Origin: Siphonodentalium dalli
Lineage: Eukaryota > Mollusca > Scaphopoda > Gadilida > Siphonodentaliidae
Assembly (NCBI GenBank): GCA_032622095.1
Contig: CP136066.1
Coordinates: 202,080,978-202,144,977 of the forward strand
DNA length: 64,000 bases
Direction: 5' to 3'
The translations under genes were made by a program, and so were the position numbers. The notes below the pieces were generated by a model that saw only the letters and a list, made by a program, of their open reading frames with translations, searched no databases and had not been told where the DNA came from. The number at the start of each line of letters is the position of its first letter. Position 1 is the first letter of the stretch. Of the stretch, positions 12,287-25,800 are shown piece after piece.

Positions 12287-13097
12287 GTGTTTCTTGAACT
12301 GTTCGAGATTCGATTCGAAATGAAAACCCCTGATTCGCAAGGCCGTATTTCCGTTTAAACGTAAACAAATCGACGTCTGTTAGTCGTAATAAACCGGAAT
12401 ATTATGTGCATAAAATTTCAAGTTAACACGAAAGTTAGATTACAATACATCATTATGACCATAAAGACACTCATGTACTGATATTTTTTTGGTAAAATAG
12501 ACGACAAATCCCGCCACCAGGTCTGGGCATAAAGCCTGTTCTATATAGGATGGGACGTAAACCAGCACATCGTTAAATGGTTTACGTACGAGCAGACTTG
12601 GACTATTCAAATCCCCCTGGCTTTGGTAGTGGCTTTAGTGGTATTATTTAAAAAAAAGAAAAAAAGAATCCTTTGCCGACCAATTACGCGGTATTCGGCC
12701 ATTTCAGGCGATACGCGCGGGATTTATATCGTATTCTGGATTCAACAAAAAGGGCGGCACGCAGCTTTTATAACATAAAATAAAAAAAATAAAAAAATTC
12801 TGGATTAATCAGGATTAATGACATATTTTTATGTAATTCATGCAGTTAAATACCTCTTGATATGTTGAAGTTATATGTATACTACTTCAGCATATGTGTG
12901 AAAACTATGGTATTTAGTGTCAACTTACATGTACAGTGAGTGACATGTATTCCATAGTTGCTTAACTGGTATGCAGGAATCACCCCTCTAACTCCACCCC
13001 TCTAACTCTCTGTTTATGCATGGTATTAATGATTCAGGGTAGGGGTGACACATCCATGTGGGTGGGGGCAGCGGAGCCCGTTAAAAGACACTGGCAT
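12257..13097. other. Intergenic with dispersed repeat pieces
   Basis: A hAT-like end (gattcgattcgaaatgaaaa near 12309) is followed by a segment about 12440-12560 that recurs inverted at 42430-42610 and 62090-62250 (atgaccataaga-type core). No gene seen. Confidence 0.5.
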
Positions 13098-13475
13098 CAG
13101 GGGGGGGGGGTCGGAAAACATTTCCAGGCACGTATGCTGATTTTTTCCTTGTTGGGACCCACCCACCCCCGCGTCCAATTTCTTTTACATTTTCGGCATT
13201 TTTTTCCGACCATTTTTGGACACCCACCCTGTGAGTTGAGGGGGAAAAAATTGTTGGTCCCATCGACCACCCACCCACCCCAGCATACGTACCCGGAAAA
13301 ATCCCCCCCCCCCTTGTTATTGCAAAACAGTCATTGCATAAAACAGTCAACAAAAATTTTGTTGAGTTACCGAAAAAATTATTTGTTGGTCCCATAAATT
13401 GTTTGTTGGTCCCATCGTCCACCCACCCACCCCGGCATATGTGCCCGAAAAAAAAAAATCCCCCCTCCCCTGGTG
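13098..13475. repeat. Family J element with homopolymer G/C ends
   Basis: Begins with a run of 10 G then tcggaaaacat and ends in C-rich aaatcccccctcccc. It holds inverted copies of ttgttgggacccacccaccc and caggcacgtatgctg. A second copy is at 56381-56760. The open frames here are low-complexity shadows. Confidence 0.7.
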
Positions 13476-13707
13476 GCACGACAACTTACACTCGGAAAAA
13501 TAGTAGCACGACTTTAGTCCACTCCCAAGTCGACGCTTTTGATATCGCCGAATAAAAATAGAGTTAGCTCTCTTTGAATGGAAAGATATTATATTCTGCA
13601 AATTATGTTTTTGTTGTGCAAGATGAGACTCGGACCCTATCACCACTATTTTGACATGCGACTCTGAAGATGAATGGTCATGGATCCTTGACGTCAGATA
13701 GGTGAAC

Positions 13708-13891
13708 ATGGATCCCGATATAGGTTTGAGGGAGTCAGGAATGTCCCCAGGTGTGAAACGTTTGATCTGTGCCGACGGCGTTTCCCAAACAGTCGATGAC
13801 GCAATACTCAACCATGTGCATGTGGCGGGAAAGTTTGGCGACGAAGTCTACACAGTGTTTGATTGGAATCGCTTGAGTACTTTCATTCCTG
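13708..13891 (+). CDS. ERMARD: ERMARD-like exon 1 (start codon)
   Basis: Residues 1-61 plus one base. The ATG at 13708 is the first in frame after the TAG at 13699. The segment [11 protein letters not shown] matches the conserved LSPSV..IIC start of vertebrate ERMARD. It ends at CCTG followed by donor gtgagt. No TATA box or 5' UTR exon was recognised upstream. Confidence 0.85.
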
Positions 13892-16800
13892 GTGAGTTAT
13901 TGAAACAATATTCCTTTATTTATTCACAAGAAACGTCGACCTAGAGATATGGCTATAGTATATGTCCAACTTATTTCAATCTAAAATTGTAACCGAAAGT
14001 AGATAAAATATTCCCTTATTGGTACTGAATTGGAAAAAATAACTAATTTTGTAGTTGGAAAGTTAAAATATCGGAACAATTTCAGCCTATTTCTGAAATT
14101 TCCTCTGAGCAGCACTGTTGATTCAGGCATGAACTTAACAATTGTTTTTCAGATCACAGTCCTTCCAAATGATATATTTCAAGTTGTTGACTGATAATTT
14201 AAAATATCATTTTATTTAATATTTACTAATTATATAATACCAGCTGAGGTAGTCCAACAAATTAGACTTTCGGATTAATTGGAATTTTAATATTTGGACA
14301 TTTATGGACCATTTAATTTATGGACCATTTTAGAAGGAGTAATACAATCGTAAATGTTGAAATATTAAAATATGTATTAATCCGAATAGTCTAATTTGTT
14401 GGACTACAGCTGAGGGAGCCTTTATTCAACATCGGAGGGTCCCTGTCCTGCACAAAGGGGCTGAAGCCTTTGTCTGTTAGGGGCCTGTTGCACTTTGCGC
14501 ACATTTTGATCTTAAACAGAGTATTTATTCAATAGGGGCCCATTTGCACACTTCGCGCACATTTTTTGATAATTTAAATATGTGGATTTAAAATAAAAAT
14601 ATATTTAATAATAATTTATAATATATATATATTTTTTTTAATTAAATTTTTTTTTTTTTAAATTTATTTAATTAAATTTTTTTATACCAACATTATATGA
14701 AAAACTAACACCGATATAACATCTGCCAGGGAATCACTAGTCACCACCCCAAATTTGGTTGAAATCGGTCAAGGGGTCTGAGGAAAATCTGAACAGACAG
14801 ACAATACAGACAGACACATCCTACACTTTAGATTATTCTATTCTTATATGTATAGTATAATATTATATACTTGGTAAATTTTAATTAAAATTAAAATTTT
14901 AGCACTTATTACAAAAGTTAGAAGGACTAGGTTCCAAATTTTGAATATTTGGTTTGAGGGGGTGGGGTTGAGACACCTCCCCAAATCCCCATCACATTGT
15001 CCCTGTCTATCAATTGAGATTAGTGCCACATATTAGATTTTATAAATTGTCGCAAATTAGTTAAGTCCTAATTAATCACAATGATCCTTGTAAATTATAT
15101 ATGAGGGTGTCTTATATTACACATATACTTATATGCGGGATACAAGCCATTTTCAGACAGTACTCATGTTTCATACCCCCTGTTAACTGGTACTCGCGAT
15201 TCATCCATGCCCAATTTAACCGGTATCCAGGATTCAACAAAAAGGCACAAAATTACACAAATTTTTACTATTTTCCAGCTGAAATTACATATTTTGGAGT
15301 AATTCAGTCTAATACCGCTTGATATGTTATGGATACTACTTCAGCAAATTTATGAAAACTATGATATTTAGTGTAAAAATTACTAAGTATATATTCCCTG
15401 CTAAGCGTAAGTGTCCAAAGAGTAAAATAAAACTGTTATAAACTTGGGATATTAAACTGTTTCTTCTAAAAATCGAAAAGATGTCATTGCTACCTTTTTT
15501 AATGTGGCCGACATTAATGTAAATTTGGTAACACACGTGTTATGTATGTTGCGAGAACGTGCATATTGTATACAGTGCATGGTCGGACAATAGACTGAAT
15601 AGAGCATTGTCCTTCCCAGGTCGGTTTCCGAAACCCATCGAACCCTATCCAGTTACGCCCATGTACATGTAGGTCATGCAAGCACATACACATTTGTGCA
15701 TTTGATAAAAGAGGGATAATCAAAAATTATATTTTACAAAACTGATTAAAAATTACATTTGATGTTGCATTATTTCACTCTATCTTATAAGAGATACATA
15801 CGACAATTCTGTTTCAGTAATTTTCCGCTATTTTATAGGCATGCATATGATAAATACATGTACTGTTTGTCAGACACACTATTTCCAGGCTTGTCTATGC
15901 ATGTACAGTAATGCCTTAATTAATCGAGCAGAATTATGGGTAACTTTTAAGGATTTAGTCGGAAATATGGCTTGTTGCCATTCATCGGAAAACTCTCAGT
16001 GAGAGCTTTCTGATGAATGGCAACAAGCCCTATTTCCGACTAAATCCTGAAAAGTTACCCATAATTCTGCTGTGGTTAAGGAGTCGATTATTTAGGGCAT
16101 TACTTTACTTGTTTTCAGACAATGAAGACAGTGACCAGTATTTCACAGTTGCTACCAATCGGCTTGTTCCAGTATTCAAAGCATGTGAGCAACATTTGTG
16201 TGGAATGGATTCTCAGATATATAGGAAACAATATGCCAAATACCTTGCTTGGACAGGTAACGCTGAGGTGAGTAGGGAGAAAGCCTCGATGACAGTACAA
16301 TTCTAGAACATGTATCATGGATTCATTGAGCCAGCTGAATGATAAACATTTCCCAGATGTTTGTACTGGGGCCTTGCGAACCGTTGATGCACAACAACTG
16401 ATTGTCATTCGGTTGGACTTTAACCCTTTACCCAACAGAACAGCCCTGTGCCAATGCATTCTCTTATATATGCGAGTCGACCATAGGTCGCCTCGCATAT
16501 ATAAGAGAATGCATTGGCTTAACACATTAACAATTATAAAATTGTTAAAGAATGTAAGAAAAAATGGTAAAAAGTGTTAGGCCAATGCATTCTCTTATAT
16601 ATGTGAGGCGACCTATGGTCGACTCGCATATATAAGAGAATGCATTGGCACAGGGCATAACTGTAACCATCACAATGTGGTCAAGGAGCCGGTTCCAATG
16701 ATATCCATATTTGTATGGTTCTATTGAGACAGACCGAAGATATTTTAGGCTGTTGAAGCTTTATTTGGCCGGTTTTGGCCGTTTTGTTGGGTAAAGGGTT

Positions 16801-19800
16801 AAATGCAGATATAAACCACGAACAGAGGATTTTACATGTGCTTAAAATGTATGTAATCATCAACTGGTATGAAACGTTCCAATCTGATTGCGGATTCAGC
16901 AAATTTATATATGTCATAGAAATGAAACAGTCAGAAGTTAGCTACAATGTATCAGCAATATAGGAATATAACCAGGGTTTATTTACCACATTTAATTGAT
17001 GTGCCACAGGACCGTTAACTGCGATGCAGTTATTGTTTGACCACAGTTATAAATGCATAATATACTGGCAAGCCTTGAAATAGGGTGTCTGTCATTTGCA
17101 GAATGAGGTCCCCAGAGGGTGAATTTAGTGATGCTACCCCGCATAGCGGGCTAGCATCACCAAATTCACCCTCTGGGGACCTCATTCTGCAAATGACAGA
17201 CACACTATTTCAAGGCTTGGAGGAAGGCCAGTGGGTGACAGCTTTGATTATTGAGCAGCTACATTGTGTTAAATATTAAAGGTACTCAATCCGATTAAGC
17301 ACCCCTAAATTACTATTTCTTTGGCTTCGGGGGTAAAAAATATTTGATTCGAGTCGTGGAACCCACCCATTGATTTTTGAAGTTTGTTAATTTTTGGATA
17401 TGTGGGACAGATCCACGCGCTCAAACAGACAAATTGCGGGTGTAAGATGGATAACTCTAAAATCAAGTGGTTATTATTGTTAATAGTAACCACTTGATTT
17501 TCGAGTTATCCATCGTACGACCGCAATTTGTCTGAGCACGTGGATCTGTCCCACATCTCCAAAAATTAACAAACTTCAAAAATTGATATCTGATCACTCT
17601 GAGCTTTGATGGGTAGGTTCCTCGACTCGAATCAAATATTTTTTACTCCCAAAGAAATAGTAATTTAGAAGCATCTAATCGGATTGAGTACCTTTAAATG
17701 CTGATTTAACTACACGGCTCCTCTGATTATTGAGCCACCAAGAAGACAGGAAACGGCCTAGAGGCCCGGTGACTTGGGAACCATCCTAGAGGGTGACTTG
17801 GAAGACATCTTTATGCACCTAGGCTGTTCCCTGCTACAAGATTCTAATTGTTATTTTTAAATCTGTCCAGCTGTTAATGGATTTATATATCTTATTCCAG
17901 TTATTTGTTGAAAGCCTCCATTTACTACAGACTAGAGAGAGTGGATTGGACGTTCTGTCTCTGTTGGTCATGACATCCGGGCTCGAGCGAGCTCTAGGTG
18001 ATGTACGTATCATCGTATGACAAGTGAGGTTATCTATAGTATATTAAATGAAATTATGAAATGTATTCAAGCCCTCAAGTTTAAACAAGAACATAACAAA
18101 TTTACTTGAAGGCATGGATGGCCTTCACAGTGGGTATACTGTTAAAATAGTCACACCCATTAAAACTGCCATAAACAGAAAGAATATTAAAATATAGACA
18201 TATTTTGTTCTTATAACAATCATAGATATCGTGTAAATAGAATGTTATTGTCAAGTTCATACCCTTTGTTATGTAAACAAAAGCCAGGTTCTGTAAAGTT
18301 TTTGATATTTGTTTACATAAAAAAGCATACTAACTTGACAATAACATACTATTTATGCGATATTTATGATTGGTATAAGAACAACATTTGTCTATATAAA
18401 TAATATAATTTGTTTTCTGTTTATTAATACCCAATTACATAATTATTTATTGAAAAATTATCAAAATAATTGTTGGTTTCCCTCCAAAACATCAGAATGT
18501 TATGAAATAAATGCATAGAAAATTCAACATTGGTCAACCTTCCTATTCCAAACATGTTATTTCAAACACTAGTATCAAAAGAAATAGCAAAATTGGTTTT
18601 GTCAAGAGTGCCTGGAACCATAAATACATCCTTATATATTTGGTAATGTATTTGATCTATACACCCATCAGTAAGCCCATCCCAAAATTATCATGGGGGC
18701 ATTCCTCTAGATAAGCCCACCCCCATTTTTAGAACTTTAGAGGGTGAGTATATATTGATGTCACGTTAAAGAAAATGTTCCATTGTGCTGTGAAAGGTGA
18801 AGATAATCACACCAAATTTGATTTTAATTGACCCATTCTACCGCTGTGAGTTAAAAATCCAGCTAATCCACGTTACTTCATGATTGGGGAAATCATCAGA
18901 CAAAAAACGTGTACATAATATAATTGTTCTTGAAAACAGATGAATATTTTTCAATCCATTTAGTATTTTCTCCTAACACATACCAAATAAGGAATTTCCT
19001 ATGATAGTATTGTGAGTTGTAAGTTGTAGACACACCAAATTAGGGGTTTTACAACCGACATATATAAATGCACACAAATCTAAATAAGGAAATAATGAAA
19101 TATCGTGACTCTGCTTATAAACAATTCACTGTGCTTTTTTCGAGAAACTAAACAATGTTCAACATGCATTTTCTCTAAAACAAAGTGTGTTTAGTGAATA
19201 ATATCACATTAATATCATCATTAGGCTATACTATTAGTATATTCTTGAGGAAATTATCATAATTTGATAAATGTTATTTTCTGAATTATAACCTACAATG
19301 AAGGCCACCTGTCCCTTTAAATCTGATTCAAAATGACAAACTCATTAATACTAACTGCCCCATTGTGTTTCACAAAATGCTGTGTTTAGTGAATAATATC
19401 GCATTAATATCATCATTATGTTATACTATTAATTAGTATATTCTTGAGGAAATGATCAATTTATCATAATTTGATAAATGTTATTTCTAAATTATAACCT
19501 ACAATGAAGGCCCCCTGTCCCTTTAAATCTGATTCAAACTGGCGAACTCATTAATACTAACTGCCCCATTGTGTTTCACAAAAAGCTGTGTTTAGTGAAT
19601 AATATCGCATTAATATCATCATTATGTTATACTATTAGTATATTCTTGAGGAAATGATCAATTTATCATAATTTGATAAATGTTATTTCTAAATTATAAC
19701 TTACAATGAAGGCCACCTGTCCCTTTAAATCTGATTCAAACTGGCGAACTCATTAATACTAACTGCCCCATTGTCTTTCACAAAATGCTGTCTTATAATA

Positions 19801-22800
19801 TATAAGATGATCTTTGTGTCTTATCTGCTATATAATTTGGATGTTATAGACTCGAAAACTGCTTGACCGATCTGACTCAAATTTGGTATGTAGACCTACT
19901 TTGATACGGGGAACAACATGGGTGGGTCCAATTTCACGTGCGACCGTGACCTCGACCTCGCTCTTATATGCTCATATAGGCATGTTTCTGGACCTCGACC
20001 GATCCGACTCGAGTTGGTATGTAGGCCTACTTTTTTCCTGGGAACAATATGGGCGGGTCCAATTTCACGTGCGACCATGTCCTTGACCACGCTCATATAT
20101 GCTCATATAGGCATTTTTCTGGATTGATGCTGTATATTCTTCCCAGATGGAGGTGATCACAAAGAAATCCCTAAATAGCCCATACGAAGTCGGGCATATC
20201 AGCTAGTTTTAAATATTTATCTACCGGTAACATAATAATACACAAAACAAATTATTTCCATAATAATATACATCATCATTTATATCACTGTGGAGGATCT
20301 ATTCCTAGAAATGTGGTGCTCTACCAATTTTTTTAGCAATTTTTATCGTGACATTCCGGTGCTTTACTGGGGATTATTTATTTTCGCCGCACAAAAGTGA
20401 AGAAAAATTACAGATTATGTAAGTATATCGCAGGTTTCTTTTAACCAATGGATTATTTATATTGATGTTCACATTGATATGTGAGAAACTGTAAGAAATC
20501 CCACAGGAATGCCCGTAAATCAACATTTTATAATTATATTCCGATACTTTACAGAGTGCTCAGTGCTCTCCCAATAGTCAAGCGCTCTCCCCAGGATCAT
20601 GTATTGTGCTATAACAAGCAAAAAAGCGAATAAATACTAAATATTATGCGTTGGTTAGGAGGTAATAAACTTAATATGTTATTTTGCGTCGCATATACAT
20701 CCATAAAGGCATACTTTGTTCGTTTAATCACGTATTTCAGGGGTAGCAAACGCAATGGGGAGTATATGAATGAACTATGTAATCTATAATTATTTCAATG
20801 TGTTCTATTGGATATAACTGATAACAAACGCTCAATTCTTGTTCAGGAAATGATTGTCGAACGTATTTTTATTGTGTAACTGTAATTGTGGCCAATCGGA
20901 ATAACGATTATTCAACTCACAAAGCACCGGATTGACTCAGTAAACCACCGGAATACACATGTAGACCTATTTTATGGTCGTTTTCTTCGATTGGTATGTT
21001 ATTAATGATATTTTCATGTTGCATTGACTTCAGGAATGTATTGAGGAACAGGCGTTCAAAGTTACAATATACAGTATTCAGTATTAAGTCGGTAATATGC
21101 CGTTGAAGTGACGAATTTTCCAAAAAACGCAAAATATCGAGGAATTTATTTATATTACTGGGCAGTATGCCAATATAGTGGCATAATATTACAACATATA
21201 TTACTCACCTTCTTTGCCACGTCCATCCCGTATACATTCGTCCAATATTTGCATTTAAAACATTACTAAAATGCGTGTTTATTAATACCCACGCATGTCA
21301 TCTCTGTCGCACAATGAGCAAAATGTGACAGAACCCCGGAATATTTGCTCGCTAAGCACGTAAATATTACTCGGGAGAGCACCACATTTCTAGGAATAGA
21401 TCCTCCACATTGATTTATATTAAACATGACATTTGATCAGCACTATAATGAATGAAAACTGAGATCATCCCCAACCCCATATTTAATACAGCATTAAAGA
21501 TCCTGTGCCAGTGCATTCTCTTATATGTATGACTCCCTTAGGGAGCATTGTATATATGAGAGAATGCACTGGCTAACATTAGGTCAAGTTAAATATTGTC
21601 AGGCCAATGTATTCTCGTAATATATACAAACAAGTCTCCCATAGGGAGCCTAGCATATATAATAGAATACACTGGCTTACAAGGTCAAGGTTAATATTGT
21701 CAAGTCAATGTATTCTCTTATATATGTGAGGCTCCCTATCATCATAATATCATAATTTTTACAGCTGTACCAAGTTATGGGAACAGAGAAAGTCCCTTCG
21801 ATGCTGAAAGACCTTCTGGTAACTGATGAACTTCAGACATCACTCGGCAAAACTGTGGTAAGTTATAGTAATGCTCTAATTAATCGACTCCTTAACCACA
21901 CCAGAATTATGGATAATTTTTCAGGATTTAGTTGGAAATATGGCTTGTTGCCATTCATCAGAAAGCTCTCGGGGAGAGCTTTCCGATGAATGGCAACAAG
22001 CCATATTTCCGACTAAATCCTGAAAAGTTACCCATAATTCGTCTGTGGTTAAGGAGTCGATTATTTAGAGTGTTACTGTATGTTACATATTTCAAATATA
22101 ATGATTTCACTTGAAGCCAATAAATGTTTATTAAATTTTTAGCAGCTGTCTGTCACCTGTATACTAATTCAATACCTAATATTTCAAATGTGTGATTTTT
22201 ATGAAAATATTCTTGAAAACTATAAAAATAATCCTTAACGTAGGGGGTTGAAAATAGGGTAGGTAGGGAAACCCGAACCACAACTATATATTTTTGTTTT
22301 GCCTAATGACATCCTAGTGACTAACCGAATGCCAGTGTGATTTCCATTAATTAGCAACAAAATGACATTTGGAGGACTAAAATCGAGACAAGAAATGTTT
22401 CATTCTGATTACATTTATATAAAGTTTTCCATTTCGGGGCAGTGGGTCAAATATCCCCAGTTGTACATCACATATGTTGAGTGATGACACAAGGATTGGT
22501 CATTGTTTTATGGTGCCCATATTCAGAATGAGCAATGGGTGATGCCACAGTGTCCTGGTCCCGCAAACAAGGTACCCTGCTTTGCTCACCGGAAGCTTAT
22601 ATTCTGCTAATGATGAACAGACAGTCTGCCATCAGAGCAGTTTTAGCCAGTCAAAAATAAAAAATAGTGTAAATAAAATTGTAGAGAACCCTGAATCTTA
22701 TGATTTGCTTACACCATGGAGTCCACTTACAAAGCACAACATGTGCAACTTTAAATCCCACACACAGTCCTGGTCAGGTTATTTTGTTTATATAGGTAAT

Positions 22801-25800
22801 CATCGAAGGTGCCATTGTTAACAGCGAGAGGTACCGGATTCCTCCGAGATCGCGGCGGGCGCACGAATATATGGAGGTATCTGGTGAGCAAGGCAGGGTA
22901 CCTTGTTTGCGGGCCAAGGACACTGTGGCATCACCCATTGCTCATTCTGAATATGGGCACCATAAAACAATGACACAAGGATTGGTCATCAAGAACACCA
23001 AGGGTTAAATGAGAAGCCATGCCAACACCACCCCTGGTTAAGTGGTCCTGCTAATTTGCTATGATGCTGGTAGGGAAAACCGATGCTGTTAAGAAAAAGT
23101 TGTTATTTAAATTTTTTTTTTTTATTCAGGTCTCAATGTATAACAGATATATACAAGAATCAAAGAATTAATGAAACAAAAATACAATTATTACACAATA
23201 AGCGTACAGTATCTGTGATATATATGACTTGTGTCTGACTATCCCAAAGGGTAATAAATTATGTGAAATATAAAGGGCATTTTCAAATGGGCATTTTCAT
23301 TGTCTGTGTTATCAAGCATGTATGTGCTCAGATCAAAATTAATGCTATAAATTTATTATTATAAATAAGTATTGTCTATCATGAGTAGATGTTGCTTAGC
23401 TTATCACATCTTTCCATAAAACATATCTCTTTCTTTGACTTAAGAGATGAGGATAATTCATATTCTATAATTTTGTATTGTTTGATGCGCTTCAGAAGTC
23501 CTTGGACTTTAGGCTTCATCGATCTTATTTTGCAACAGTATATAAATCTCTTGTATAATAAAAAACATATATAACGTATATCCAAGTCTGATTTGTCTGT
23601 TCCTAAACCAAGGATTATATATTCTGGGGTTAAGAAAAAGTTGTTATTTTTGCAGTGTTTGCAGTGTTTGAGCAAAAGCCAGTGTCTGTATGAAATATTC
23701 AACAAGCTATAAAATATTTTAATATTGTTGGCACTGGTGTTTGCAAAATTACAAGGATAGCCATCATAATTATTGACGGTTTGCAACAACCAATACAGCC
23801 ATTGTTAAAATATTTCATAATATGCATCTTTTTAAATGTTTTCTACACAGAGTGACTTAGTTATCCTTGATTTGGTCACATCAGTCAAACACTGTGAAGA
23901 TGACGACTTTAAATAAAATAACTTAAAAGCATCGCTTTGACATACCAGCATCATAACAATTCAACAGGGCCCACCAGCATCATAGCAAATTAGCGTGACC
24001 ACTTAACCAGGGGTGAACACAGGGTCCAATCAAACACGGATTGTATTTGTGACGACGTTTTGTCTTGTTGTTCATTGCTACTATTTGACCCTCTCTTGAC
24101 GGGAGCTGCGCTAGTTCAGCATTCAAGACCCTGTACCAGTGCATTCTCTTATATATGTGAGTCTCCCATAGCGAGCCTTTCATGACGGGAGCTGCGCTAG
24201 TCAGCATTCAAGACCCTGTAACAGTGCATTCTCTTATATATGTGAGTCTCCCAACCAGGGCATTCTCTTCTATATGTGAGTCTCCCATAGCGAGCCTTTC
24301 ATGTCGGGAGCTGCGCTAGTTCAGCATTCAAGACCCTGTACCAGTGCATTCTCTTATATATGTGAGTCTCCCATAGTGAGCCTCTCATGAGGGAGCTGCC
24401 CTAGTTCAGCATTCAAGACCCTGTAACAGTGCATTCTCTTATATATGTGAGTCTCCCAACAAGTGCATTCTCTTATATATGTGAGTCTCCCAACCAGTGC
24501 ATTCTCTTATATATGTGAGTCTCCCATAGTGAGCCTCTCATGAGGGAGCTGCGCTAGTTCAGCATTCAAGACCCTGTACCAGTGCATTCTCTTATATATG
24601 TGAGTCTCCCATAGTGAGCCTCTCATGAGGGAGCTGCCCTAGTTCAGCATTCAAGACCCTGTAACAGTGCATTCTCTTATATATGTGAGTCTCCCAACAA
24701 GTGCATTCTCTTATATATGTGAGTCTCCCAACCAGTGCATTCTCTTATATATGTGAGTCTCCCATAGTGAGCCTCTCATGAGGGAGCTGCGCTAGTTCAG
24801 CATTCAAGACCCTGTAACAGTGCATTCTCTTATATATGTGAGTCTCCCAACAAGTGCATTCTCTTATATATGTGAGTCTCCCATAGCGAGCCTCTCATGA
24901 GGGAGCTGCCCTAGTTCAGCATTCAAGACCCTGTAACAGTGCATTCTCTTATATATGTGAGTCTCCCAACAAGTGCATTCTCTTATATATGTGAGTCTCC
25001 CATAGTGAGCCTCTCATGAGGGAGCTGCCCTAGTTCAGCATTCAAGACCCTGTAACAGTGCATTCTCTTATATATGTGAGTCTCCCAACAAGTGCATTCT
25101 CTTATATATGTGAGTCTCCCAACCAGTGCATTCTCTTATATATGTGAGTCTCCCATAGTGAGCCTCTCATGAGGGAGCTGCGCTAGTTCAGCATTCAAGA
25201 CCCTGTAACAGTGCATTCTCTTATATATGTGAGTCTCCCATAGTGAGCCTCTCATGAGGGAGCTGCCCTAGTTCAGCATTCAAGACCCTGTACCAGTGCA
25301 TTCTCTTATATATGTGAGTCTCCCAACAAGTGCATTCTCTTATATATGTGAGTCTCCCATAGCGAGCCTCTCATGAGGGAGCTGCGCTAGTTCAGCATTC
25401 AAGACCCTGTACCAGTGCATTCTCTTATATATGTGAGTCTCCCAACAAGTGCATTCTCTTATATATGTGAGTCTCCCATAGCGAGCCTCTCATGAGGGAG
25501 CTGCCCTAGTTCAGCATTCAAGACCCTGTACCAGTGCATTCTCTTATATATGTGAGTCTCCCATAGTGAGCCTCTCATGAGGGAGCTGCCCTAGTTCAGC
25601 ATTCAAGACCCTGTAACAGTGCATTCTCTTATATATGTGAGTCTCCCATAGTGAGCCTCTCATGAGGGAGCTGCCCTAGTTCAGCATTCAAGACCCTGTA
25701 ACAGTGCATTCTCTTATATATGTGAGTCTCCCAACAAGTGCATTCTCTTATATATGTGAGTCTCCCATAGCGAGCCTCTCATGAGGGAGCTGCGCTAGTT

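Noticed and set aside
13081-13811. Overlapping frames of 125-154 codons on both strands
   Set aside because: They are low-complexity Pro/Gly/Thr products of the G/C-rich family J element; the minus-strand one also overlaps exon 1.
16258-16263. gtaacg as the exon 2 donor
   Set aside because: It ends the exon in phase 1, while exon 3 starts in phase 0; the gtgagt 11 bp later fits.
16115-16580. Frames containing [20 protein letters not shown]
   Set aside because: They are translations of the shared palindromic MITE module and recur with families B, C and D on both strands.
23379-23789. 136-codon minus-strand frame as a gene in intron 4
   Set aside because: AT-rich composition, an overlapping plus-strand frame, no recognisable domain and no splice support.
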